DNA of 54,230 nt from an uncultured Lachnospiraceae bacterium (GTDB lineage: Bacteria > Bacillota > Clostridia > Lachnospirales > Lachnospiraceae), in NCBI GenBank assembly GCA_910578175.1, contig CAJTPF010000019.1, positions 1 through 54,230 of the forward strand, read 5' to 3'. Position 1 is the stretch's first letter. The number at the start of each line of letters is the position of its first letter. Of this stretch, positions 35,701-42,894 are shown piece after piece. The notes under the pieces are model-generated. The model was not told where the DNA came from. It was given only the letters and a program-made list of their open reading frames with translations, and did not search any database. Made by a program: the position numbers and the translations under genes.

Positions 35701-36465
35701 ATGGAAGCATATTCGGAATTTGCAGGTGTATATGATATGTTCATGGACAATATTCCATACCGGGAATGGGGGGAATATCTCATTGATTTGTTAAAAGAAT
35801 ACGGAATCTGCGACGGATTGTTGCTGGATCTGGGCTGCGGTACCGGAACCATGACGGAACTGCTGGCGGAAGCCGGTTATGATATGATAGGTGTAGATAA
35901 TTCAGATGAAATGCTGAATATCGCCATCTCTAAAAGAGAGCGGTCGGGACATGACATATTATATCTGAATCAGGATATGAGGGAATTTGAACTGTACGGA
36001 ACCGTCCGGGCCATTGTAAGCATTTGTGATTCCATCAATTATATAACAGAGGAAAAATATTTATTACAGGTGTTTCGGCTGGTAAATAACTATCTGGATA
36101 TGGGCGGATTGTTTGTTTTTGATTTAAATACGGAATATAAATACCGGCAGATCGGGGATGCCATCATAGCAGAAAACCGTGGGGAAGGAAGTTTTATCTG
36201 GGAAAATAATTATTATGAAGAAGAAATGATAAATGAATATGATTTAACATTATTTATCCGGGGAGAGGACGGGCGCTATGACAGATATATGGAAAATCAT
36301 CTGCAGCGGGCATATTCTCTGGACCGGGTGATGGAGTTGCTGGAAAAAGCAGGACTTAAGTTCGTGACGGCTTATGATGCATTTACCCGTGAGCCGGTAA
36401 GAGCAGAAAGTGAACGTATATACGTGATAGCTCAGGAATATCGGAAGGAGGAACAGAAATCATGA
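35701..36465 (+). CDS. class I SAM-dependent methyltransferase
   Basis: A 254-aa Rossmann methyltransferase with the SAM-binding motif LLDLGCGTGTMTELL (about 42-56), GVDNSDEML and a motif II Asp in LNQDM. The substrate is unknown. Its end overlaps hslO by 4 bases (ATGA), a pairing common in Clostridia. GGAGG-like purines precede the ATG. Confidence 0.85.
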   Translation: MEAYSEFAGVYDMFMDNIPYREWGEYLIDLLKEYGICDGLLLDLGCGTGTMTELLAEAGYDMIGVDNSDEMLNIAISKRERSGHDILYLNQDMREFELYGTVRAIVSICDSINYITEEKYLLQVFRLVNNYLDMGGLFVFDLNTEYKYRQIGDAIIAENRGEGSFIWENNYYEEEMINEYDLTLFIRGEDGRYDRYMENHLQRAYSLDRVMELLEKAGLKFVTAYDAFTREPVRAESERIYVIAQEYRKEEQKS

Positions 36466-37343
36466 AAGATTATATCATACGGGCAACGGCGGCGGACAGT
36501 CAGATCCGGGCATTTGCCATTACATCCAGAGAACTGGCGGAACACGCCAGACAGGTGCATAATACCAGTCCGGTGGCTACCGCAGCATTAGGGAGGCTAC
36601 TGACCGGAGCCGCCATGATGGGGAGCATGATGAAAGGAGAGGACAACCTTCTGACGATTATTATGAAAGGGGATGGTCCGATTCAGGGATTGACGGTTAC
36701 GGCGGATTCCCATGCAAACGTAAAAGGATACCCGGGAAACCCCAACGTGATCATACCGCCCAACTATCTGGGCAAACTGGACGTCGGCGCCGCCATAGGA
36801 TATGGCACCATGACGGTCATTAAAGATTTGGGAATGAAAGAACCCTATTCCAGCCAGGTAGCCCTTACCACCAGCGAGGTGGCGGAAGATCTGACGTATT
36901 ATTTTGCCTCCTCGGAGCAGGTACCGTCGGCTGTGGCCCTGGGGGTACTGATGGAGAAAGATAATACGGTAAAACAGGCAGGCGGTTTTATCATTCAGCT
37001 TATGCCGTTTGCAGATGAATCCGTTGTACGGAGGCTGGAGGAAAAAGTATCTGAAATAACTTCGGTCACGCAGATGCTGGAGCAGGGAATGACTCCGGAG
37101 GACATTCTGGATGTAGTACTGGGAGAGTTCGGAGTTGAAATACTGGACAGGATTCCGGCGGGATTTAGCTGTAACTGTTCCAAACAGAGGGTAGAAAAGG
37201 TCTTGATCAGTGTGGGGAAACAGGAACTGAAAAATATGATAAATGACGGAAAAGATATCGAAGTGAATTGTCATTTCTGCAATACAAACTACACATTTAA
37301 TGTGGAAGAACTGAAGGAATTAACAAAAAAAGCTATCCGGTAG
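36462..37343 (+). CDS. hslO: Hsp33 redox-regulated chaperonin
   Basis: A 293-aa protein with the Hsp33 core (NTSPVATAALGRLLTGAAM, GDGPIQGL, YPGNP) and the C-terminal zinc switch CNC (in FSCNCSKQR) and CHFC. Oxidation of the four Cys releases zinc and switches on holdase activity. Translationally coupled to the methyltransferase. Its stop codon lies inside a bidirectional terminator. Confidence 0.94.
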   Translation: MKDYIIRATAADSQIRAFAITSRELAEHARQVHNTSPVATAALGRLLTGAAMMGSMMKGEDNLLTIIMKGDGPIQGLTVTADSHANVKGYPGNPNVIIPPNYLGKLDVGAAIGYGTMTVIKDLGMKEPYSSQVALTTSEVAEDLTYYFASSEQVPSAVALGVLMEKDNTVKQAGGFIIQLMPFADESVVRRLEEKVSEITSVTQMLEQGMTPEDILDVVLGEFGVEILDRIPAGFSCNCSKQRVEKVLISVGKQELKNMINDGKDIEVNCHFCNTNYTFNVEELKELTKKAIR

Positions 37344-37357
37344 AGGATAGCTTTTTT
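37326..37357. terminator. bidirectional terminator after hslO
   Basis: AAAAAAGCTATCC (37326-37338) and GGATAGCTTTTTT (37345-37357) form a 13-bp stem with U-runs on both strands; it serves hslO and may back up termination of the cold-shock gene. Confidence 0.88.
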
Positions 37358-37446
37358 GTAATCATCTCTGTTAAATAATATAGCTCATTCAAAATAAAAA
37401 ACCGAAATTTATATATATTGAAAAAGGCACACCATTTACTTACTGA

Positions 37447-37647
37447 TTATAATTTTGTAACGTTTGTAGCCTGAGGTCCTTTTGCTCCGTTAACTACTTC
37501 GAATTCAACAGCAGCGCCTTCTTCTAAAGACTTGAAGCCGTCCATGTTAAGTCCTGAGTAGTGTACGAATACATCATTTCCCTGCTCATCAGAAATGAAT
37601 CCGTAACCCTTCTGGTTATTGAACCATTTTACTGTACCTTTGTTCAT
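37447..37647 (-). CDS. cold-shock protein
   Basis: A 66-aa CSD protein with the RNA-binding RNP1 motif KGYGFIS and RNP2 VFVHY and the family start MNKGTVKWFN. It binds single-stranded nucleic acid and acts as an RNA chaperone. GGAGG precedes the start. The 5' UTR is only about 40-45 bases from the assigned promoter to the ATG, so a long cold-shock thermosensor leader is not obvious. Confidence 0.95.
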   Translation of the reverse strand: MNKGTVKWFNNQKGYGFISDEQGNDVFVHYSGLNMDGFKSLEEGAAVEFEVVNGAKGPQATNVTKL

Positions 37648-37700
37648 TGTGATACCTCCAAAAAAAATTAAAAATTGGTAAGCGAAATGCTACCTCAATA

Positions 37701-37729
37701 AGCATATCATAACTATAATCATTAGTCAA
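37701..37729 (-). promoter_or_regulatory. promoter of the cold-shock gene
   Basis: On the minus strand: TTGACT (37729-37724), 17 bases, TATGCT (37706-37701). A second TTGACA lies farther upstream. Confidence 0.6.
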
Positions 37730-37900
37730 ATCATTTTTTTGTCAATATGTAAAATAAATCATTTATTTTATGATTTATTTTGATAATTTTCAACAAAAGA
37801 GAGTTTGCAATGTAGATGCTTGCAAAGAAAATGAAAAAATGATAGTATAATAGATAATGATTTAGCAATTTAAAGTGTAATAGACAGACGGAGGATTGGC

Positions 37901-38629
37901 GTGAAGAAATATTTATTAGATATGCATACACATACAGTAGCCAGCGGACATGCATATAATACGATCAATGAAATGGCGCATGCGGCAGCCAGGGCAGGTC
38001 TGGAGCTGCTGGGAATCACGGAACATTCCCGGTCAATGCCCGGGACCTGCCATGAGTTTTATTTTCAAAATCTGAAAAGCGCCTGCAGAAATGTAGAAGG
38101 CGTGGAATTATGCCTGGGTGTGGAATTAAATATTATCAGTTATAACGGTGACGTGGATATGGAGGAAAGTCTTTTAAGGGAGATGGATGTGGTGATCGCC
38201 AGTATCCACAACAATATAGGATATATTTCCGGAAGCGAGGCGGAAAATACAAATGCCATAGTGGAAGCCATAAAAAATCCGCTGATCAATATTATCGGTC
38301 ATCCGGATGACAGCCGCATTCCGCTAAATTATGAAGAAATCGTAGCCGCATCCGGGGAATACGGCACGCTGCTGGAAATCAACAACTCATCCCTGACGCC
38401 AGGAAGTTTCCGTACAGACCCGGAGAAAAACGACATAAAAATATTAGAACTATGCAGACAATATCATGTTCCGGTTATCATTGGCAGCGATGCCCATGCC
38501 GAAGATAAAGTGGGCAGTCATCAGTATGCGATGAAGCTCATTGAGCAGACGGGATTTCCGGAGGAATTGCTTATGAATTACTATCCGGAGCGTTTAAAAC
38601 AATACATTAATAAATATAACATGAGGTAA
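37901..38629 (+). CDS. PHP-domain phosphoesterase (YcdX-like)
   Basis: A 242-aa PHP hydrolase: metal site DMHTHT at the start, ITEHSRSMPG, GVELNI, IIGHPDDSRI and the final GSDAH. These proteins are metal-dependent phosphoesterases of unclear substrate. Translation starts at a GTG with GGAGG 7 bases before it. The YerC-like gene begins 4 bases after its stop, so the two are cotranscribed. Confidence 0.87.
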   Translation: MKKYLLDMHTHTVASGHAYNTINEMAHAAARAGLELLGITEHSRSMPGTCHEFYFQNLKSACRNVEGVELCLGVELNIISYNGDVDMEESLLREMDVVIASIHNNIGYISGSEAENTNAIVEAIKNPLINIIGHPDDSRIPLNYEEIVAASGEYGTLLEINNSSLTPGSFRTDPEKNDIKILELCRQYHVPVIIGSDAHAEDKVGSHQYAMKLIEQTGFPEELLMNYYPERLKQYINKYNMR

Positions 38630-38632
38630 AGA

Positions 38633-38932
38633 ATGACGGATAAAATCAGAAATGAAGAGATGAATCATTTGTTTGAAGCAGTACTTACTTTAAAAGATGA
38701 GGAAGAATGTTTTAAATTCTTTATGGATGTCTGCACCATCAATGAGCTGCAGTCCATGGCCCAGAGGTATGAGGTGGCGAAGATGCTGAGCGAGAAAAAA
38801 ACATACTGCGAGATAGCCCGGGCAACGGGAGCATCTACAGCCACGATCAGCAGGGTGAACCGTTCCCTGAATTATGGCAGCGACGGTTACGATATGGTTC
38901 TTGAAAGATTGAATCAAAAAAAAGATGACTGA
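38633..38932 (+). CDS. YerC/YecD family TrpR-related DNA-binding protein
   Basis: A 99-aa helical protein with the TrpR-like helix-turn-helix TYCEIARATGASTATISRVN (about 57-76). The YerC family is related to the Trp repressor by fold but is not the Trp repressor. A helix-turn-helix regulator of unknown target, cotranscribed with the PHP gene. Its stop lies inside a terminator stem. Confidence 0.82.
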   Translation: MTDKIRNEEMNHLFEAVLTLKDEEECFKFFMDVCTINELQSMAQRYEVAKMLSEKKTYCEIARATGASTATISRVNRSLNYGSDGYDMVLERLNQKKDD

Positions 38933-38956
38933 TTCCGGTTAAAATCGGTCATCTTT
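38921..38956. terminator. bidirectional terminator between yerC-like and DUF1836 genes
   Basis: AAAGATGACTGAT (38921-38933) pairs with ATCGGTCATCTTT (38944-38956) over 13 bp with one G-U. On the minus strand it is followed by eight U, a strong terminator for the DUF1836 gene. Confidence 0.8.
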
Positions 38957-38959
38957 CTA

Positions 38960-39634
38960 TTATTTTGCATACTTGTTTTTTTCTTTTTCAGCGGACTTCT
39001 CTTTTGACTTCTCTTTGGATTTCTCTTTGCTTTTTTCCGGGGCTGCCGCTGCGTGTTGTTCCGCACTTAATGAATCCACGATGGTTTCGATCATCTGTTT
39101 TTTTACATAGACATCAAAACTCAGGGATACGATCAATGAAAATAGCTGAAGGAATTCTTTATCCGGTTCAGGGGTTTCGGTGAAAGCGGATTTTGATTCC
39201 TCGATGTTACGCTGGATATCCTTCCGGATATCGGATAAATGCTCTTTTACCGAATCGCATACAGCATTATAGATTTCTTCCAGGGATATCGTTTTGGAAT
39301 CTTTAAAATATTTATCCGAAATAGGACCTAAAATGGTTTTAATATCATTGATGGATAAAATATTTTTAAAATAATAAATAAAGATCAACATGATAATATG
39401 CTGTTTGGAATATCTCTTTTTTTCCGGTGAGGGAAGCAGTTCATTTTTTGCATAATTGTTGATCATGGTTTTTGTCAGGATTTTATCGTCATCAAACCGT
39501 TTTCTGCATTTTAGATGAGTATCCATAAACGTAGTTACCTGATCCATGTATAAATCGATTGACGGAATATCAGTTTCCTTGATCAATTCCAGTTTGGATA
39601 TCATTTCCGCCAATAGTTTTTCAGAATCTGTCAT
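38960..39634 (-). CDS. DUF1836 protein with Lys/Glu/Ser repeat tail
   Basis: A 224-aa protein of the DUF1836 family: an N-terminal MerR-like helix-turn-helix part (LTKTMINNYAKNELLPSP, then RYSKQHIIMLIFIYYFKNILS), and the hallmark DIKTILGPIS. The last 25 residues are a repeat of EKSK units, low complexity and highly charged. The start at 39634 follows AGGAAAGGA; the frame continues upstream without a site. Probably a regulator. Confidence 0.75.
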   Translation of the reverse strand: MTDSEKLLAEMISKLELIKETDIPSIDLYMDQVTTFMDTHLKCRKRFDDDKILTKTMINNYAKNELLPSPEKKRYSKQHIIMLIFIYYFKNILSINDIKTILGPISDKYFKDSKTISLEEIYNAVCDSVKEHLSDIRKDIQRNIEESKSAFTETPEPDKEFLQLFSLIVSLSFDVYVKKQMIETIVDSLSAEQHAAAAPEKSKEKSKEKSKEKSAEKEKNKYAK

Positions 39635-39697
39635 TAAAAAATCGTTCCTTTCCTGTAGTCTTACAGGCAATATTTTTTGCTATTGCTTATCCATACT

Positions 39698-39726
39698 ATT
39701 ATATAGTACGAAAAACCGGATGACAA
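39698..39726 (-). promoter_or_regulatory. promoter of the DUF1836 gene
   Basis: On the minus strand: TTGTCA (39726-39721), 17 bases, TATAAT (39703-39698). A CCTGTA/TACAGG hairpin lies next to the ribosome site. Confidence 0.65.
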
Positions 39727-39789
39727 GAGGGAAATGCCACAAAGTTTAAAAATTGCACATTAGTATAGAGTATAGTTTAAAAATAAGTC

Positions 39790-39818
39790 GTGACAATTAT
39801 GGTTAAATATTGTATAAT
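39790..39818 (+). promoter_or_regulatory. promoter of pspA
   Basis: GTGACA (39790-39795), 17 bases, TATAAT (39813-39818), 69 bases before the pspA start. It looks like a sigma-A promoter; I see no clear extracytoplasmic-sigma motif. Confidence 0.55.
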
Positions 39819-39886
39819 TGGTACTAAAGTTGGGAGACAGGATACAATGTCCGTCCGGCAAAAAAATGATCAGGAGGAGTTTTGAA

Positions 39887-40573
39887 ATGGGTATTATTTC
39901 GAGATTTAAAGACATTATGTCAGCAAACATTAATGCATTGCTTGATAAAGCAGAGGATCCTGCAAAGATGATTGACCAGTATTTAAGGGATCTGGAGAGC
40001 GATCTTGGAAAGGTCAAAGCAGAGACGGCAGCCGTTATGGCAGAGGAAACAAGAAGTAAACGTGAACTGGACGAATGTAACGAAGAAATTGCAAAATATC
40101 AGAGATATGCGGAAAAGGCAGTGGCAGCCGGTAATGATTCCGATGCGAAGCAGTTTCTTGCAAAGAAAAACCAGCTGGTTCAGCAGCAGGCCAGCCTGAC
40201 ACAGACTTATGAAGTTGCATCTGCAAATGCGGCGAAGATGAGACAGATGCATGATAAACTGGTAAAAGATATTGCGGACCTGAATGCCCGTAAGGATTCC
40301 ATTAAGGCAAAGATCGCAGTGGCCAAGACTCAGGAGAAGATCAATAAAATAGGTTCCAGCGTTGCAGGCGCCAATAACACTATGTCAGCGTTTGACAGAA
40401 TGGAAGCGAAAGCCAATAATATGTTAGACCGGGCAAACGCCATGGCTGAGTTGAATGAGTCGGCAGCAGATTCCGACATTGAGAATCTGGCGGCGAAATA
40501 TGATTCTTCATCAGCAGAGTCGCCGGAACTTGATGATGAACTGGCAGCATTAAAGGCTCAGATGGGTATGTAA
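39887..40573 (+). CDS. pspA: PspA/IM30-family membrane stress protein
   Basis: A 228-aa coiled-coil protein: an amphipathic start (GIISRFKDIMSANINALLDKAEDP), the conserved MIDQYLRDLESDL and long heptad-rich helices to about residue 180, then an acidic tail. PspA/IM30 proteins polymerise on damaged inner membranes. ATG 39887 follows CAGGAGGAG. It ends in a terminator, so only partial read-through into the next two genes is expected. Confidence 0.9.
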   Translation: MGIISRFKDIMSANINALLDKAEDPAKMIDQYLRDLESDLGKVKAETAAVMAEETRSKRELDECNEEIAKYQRYAEKAVAAGNDSDAKQFLAKKNQLVQQQASLTQTYEVASANAAKMRQMHDKLVKDIADLNARKDSIKAKIAVAKTQEKINKIGSSVAGANNTMSAFDRMEAKANNMLDRANAMAELNESAADSDIENLAAKYDSSSAESPELDDELAALKAQMGM

Positions 40574-40578
40574 GTATC

Positions 40579-40605
40579 AGGTGCCTGAAACAGGCACCTT
40601 TTTTT
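40579..40605 (+). terminator. terminator after pspA
   Basis: AGGTGCCTG (40579-40587), AAA loop, CAGGCACCT (40591-40599), then seven T. Confidence 0.88.
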
Positions 40606-40668
40606 GTATGTTAAAAAGAATGTTTTAACTGCTATACATAAATATGTGGGAAAAGAAGGGAGTTAAAA

Positions 40669-41853
40669 ATGGCAGATGATGTATACTATTGCAGTAATTG
40701 TGGCGGTGTGATGGTGTTTGATATAAATACACAGATGCTGAAGTGTCCGAATTGTGATGCCACGATTCAGATCGTAGGAAATCAGGACAGGATTATAGAA
40801 CACAGATTTACCCAGAGAGCGATAAACCGTTTGTCAGTTCAGGAGAAGACTTCAGAAACAAAACAGTGCAAGGGCTGCGGAGCCATGGTGGAGATAGCCC
40901 AGGACTGTACGGCTGCCCGGTGTCCATATTGCGGTGCGGATTATGTACTGGCAGATAAACAGGAGGAAGCGGTAGTTCCGGATGGAGTGATTCCTTTCAA
41001 GATTGATAAACATGCCGCAGGAGCAATCTTTAATAAGTGGATCGGTAAGCGCTGGCTGGCTCCCGGTACACTGAAGAATTTATATGAAAGCGACCGGATT
41101 CAGGGAGTATATATTCCATACTGGACATTTGATGCGGATATCGTGTGCGATTATTCGGCAGAAGGAGGAAAACACAGAAAAGTTCAGGTTCAGAATTCTG
41201 ACGGTTCCACATCCTCTAAAACGGAGACGGACTGGTATCATACACATGGACGTGTCAGTAAATTTTTTGATGATGTACAGGTGAAAGCATCTAAAAATAT
41301 GAAATCCTCTCTTTTAGAGGGAATTGAGCCATACGATACCAAGAATAAGCTGGTTTCTTATGCGCCCCAGTATTTATCCGGGTTTGGTGCGGAATGCTAT
41401 ACGATTTCCCTGGAGGATGCCCACAGGGAAGCGAATGTGATCATGGAAAATGAATTGAGAAGCATGGTAAGACAGGATGTACGCAGACGCTATGACGAAG
41501 TCAGAAATGTAAGAATCGCACCGGATTACAGGGCAGAAACTTTTAAACATATATTGATTCCGGTGTATGCCACTGCATATACATATAAAAATAAGAATTA
41601 TACAGTTTTGATCAATGGACAGTCCGGTAAGATCAGAGGGGACTATCCGAAGAGTCCGGTGAAGATAGCCGTTATCATAGCGATCATCATAGCATTGCTG
41701 GCAGGTTTCTTTGGTATCCGGGCTGCCATGAACGAAAAGAAGAACAGGGATACGCTGGGCAGCAATGAAACAGGCATATATTTAGAGCATGATTCGGAGC
41801 CGGTAATAGACGGTGGACAAGAGACAGATTTGGTATTTGAAAAATTATTATAG
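40669..41853 (+). CDS. zinc-ribbon membrane protein (YdjG-like)
   Basis: A 394-aa protein. Two zinc ribbons at the N-terminus (CSNCG with CPNCD; CKGCG with CPYCG, about residues 8-92), a large strand-rich middle domain (VYIPYWTFDADIVCDY), and a single membrane helix near residues 327-347. This is the plan of B. subtilis YdjG, encoded between the PspA homologue YdjF and the SPFH protein YdjI. It probably recruits the SPFH partner or PspA to membranes. GGAGTTA precedes the ATG. Confidence 0.8.
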   Translation: MADDVYYCSNCGGVMVFDINTQMLKCPNCDATIQIVGNQDRIIEHRFTQRAINRLSVQEKTSETKQCKGCGAMVEIAQDCTAARCPYCGADYVLADKQEEAVVPDGVIPFKIDKHAAGAIFNKWIGKRWLAPGTLKNLYESDRIQGVYIPYWTFDADIVCDYSAEGGKHRKVQVQNSDGSTSSKTETDWYHTHGRVSKFFDDVQVKASKNMKSSLLEGIEPYDTKNKLVSYAPQYLSGFGAECYTISLEDAHREANVIMENELRSMVRQDVRRRYDEVRNVRIAPDYRAETFKHILIPVYATAYTYKNKNYTVLINGQSGKIRGDYPKSPVKIAVIIAIIIALLAGFFGIRAAMNEKKNRDTLGSNETGIYLEHDSEPVIDGGQETDLVFEKLL

Positions 41854-41871
41854 TCAGATGGAGGAATGGAT

Positions 41872-42870
41872 ATGGGACTTTTCAGCAGTCAGTTTTCAAA
41901 TGTGGTAGAATGGCAGGAATCGAGAGATGACATTATGTTCTGGAAATGGAACAATGATGAGATTAAGAAAGGCAGTAAGCTGATCATCCGTCAGGGACAG
42001 GATGCCATTTTTATGTATAACGGTAAAGTAGAAGGTATCTTTAAGGATCCGGGAAGCTTTGATATAGAATCCCAGATCGTACCGTTTTTATCTACATTAA
42101 AAGGATTTAAGTTCGGTTTTAACAGCGGAGTGAGGGCGGAGGTATTATTTATCAATACCAAAGAGTTTACGATCCGATGGGGAACAAAAACACCGATCAA
42201 CATACAGGCGCCGGGACTTCCGGGGGGGATGCCGATCGGAGCCTTTGGTACTTTTAGCTGTAAAATAGATGATTATCTGGTATTTATCGAGAAGATTGCC
42301 GGAGTCAAGAAACAGTATATGGTAGATGAGATAAAGGAACGTGTTACCTCTATGCTGAACCAGCTTCTTATGAAGTGGATCACCAGAGAAGGAAAGGATA
42401 TGTTTAATCTCCAGGCGAATGCCTATGATATAGCAAAGGGTATCAAGGATGATCTGGATATGGAGATCATTAAACTTGGAATTACCATTACTGCGTTTGC
42501 CATTGAAAGCTTTAATTATCCGGAATCCGTAAAGCGGATGCAGGAAAAAGCAGCTTCCCAGAGTATGGTGGGCGATATGAACCGCTATACCCAGATGGCT
42601 ATGGCTGACAGTATGAGCAGAGGCGGTTCGGGTACAAACGGTATGGCAAATATGGCCGGTCAGATGGCAGGCATGCAGGTTGGCATGATGATGGGCCAGC
42701 AGATGGTAAATTCCATGCAGGGCAATATGAATCCCGCATCAGATATGGCATCTCAGAATCCGCAGCCATCCGGTAATCCGGCAGGAAACATGCCGAATTT
42801 CTGTCCGAACTGCGGAACAAAGACTTCAGGTTCTAATTTCTGTCCGAATTGCGGTACAAAACTGGCATAA
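41872..42870 (+). CDS. SPFH-domain protein with zinc-ribbon tail (YdjI-like)
   Basis: A 332-aa protein with an SPFH/band-7-like domain (about 30-240: FIEKIAGVKKQYMVDEIKERV, ITITAFAIESFNYPE), a Met/Gly/Gln-rich disordered linker (MAGMQVGMMMGQQM) and two C-terminal zinc knuckles (CPNCGTK twice). It resembles B. subtilis YdjI and 'virion core' SPFH proteins. Start 41872 has GGAGG 7 bases before it; the ATG two codons earlier is too near. It acts with the zinc-ribbon protein, 18 bases upstream. Confidence 0.82.
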   Translation: MGLFSSQFSNVVEWQESRDDIMFWKWNNDEIKKGSKLIIRQGQDAIFMYNGKVEGIFKDPGSFDIESQIVPFLSTLKGFKFGFNSGVRAEVLFINTKEFTIRWGTKTPINIQAPGLPGGMPIGAFGTFSCKIDDYLVFIEKIAGVKKQYMVDEIKERVTSMLNQLLMKWITREGKDMFNLQANAYDIAKGIKDDLDMEIIKLGITITAFAIESFNYPESVKRMQEKAASQSMVGDMNRYTQMAMADSMSRGGSGTNGMANMAGQMAGMQVGMMMGQQMVNSMQGNMNPASDMASQNPQPSGNPAGNMPNFCPNCGTKTSGSNFCPNCGTKLA

Positions 42871-42894
42871 TAGAAAGAGAAGGAAATTTGATAC

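Noticed and set aside
36597..37274. 225-codon open frame on the minus strand
   Set aside because: Antisense shadow of hslO, with no family resemblance or start signal.
38985..39035. Short tandem repeats as a CRISPR array
   Set aside because: The repeat units are about 12 bases, have no spacers and encode the EKSK tail of the DUF1836 protein.
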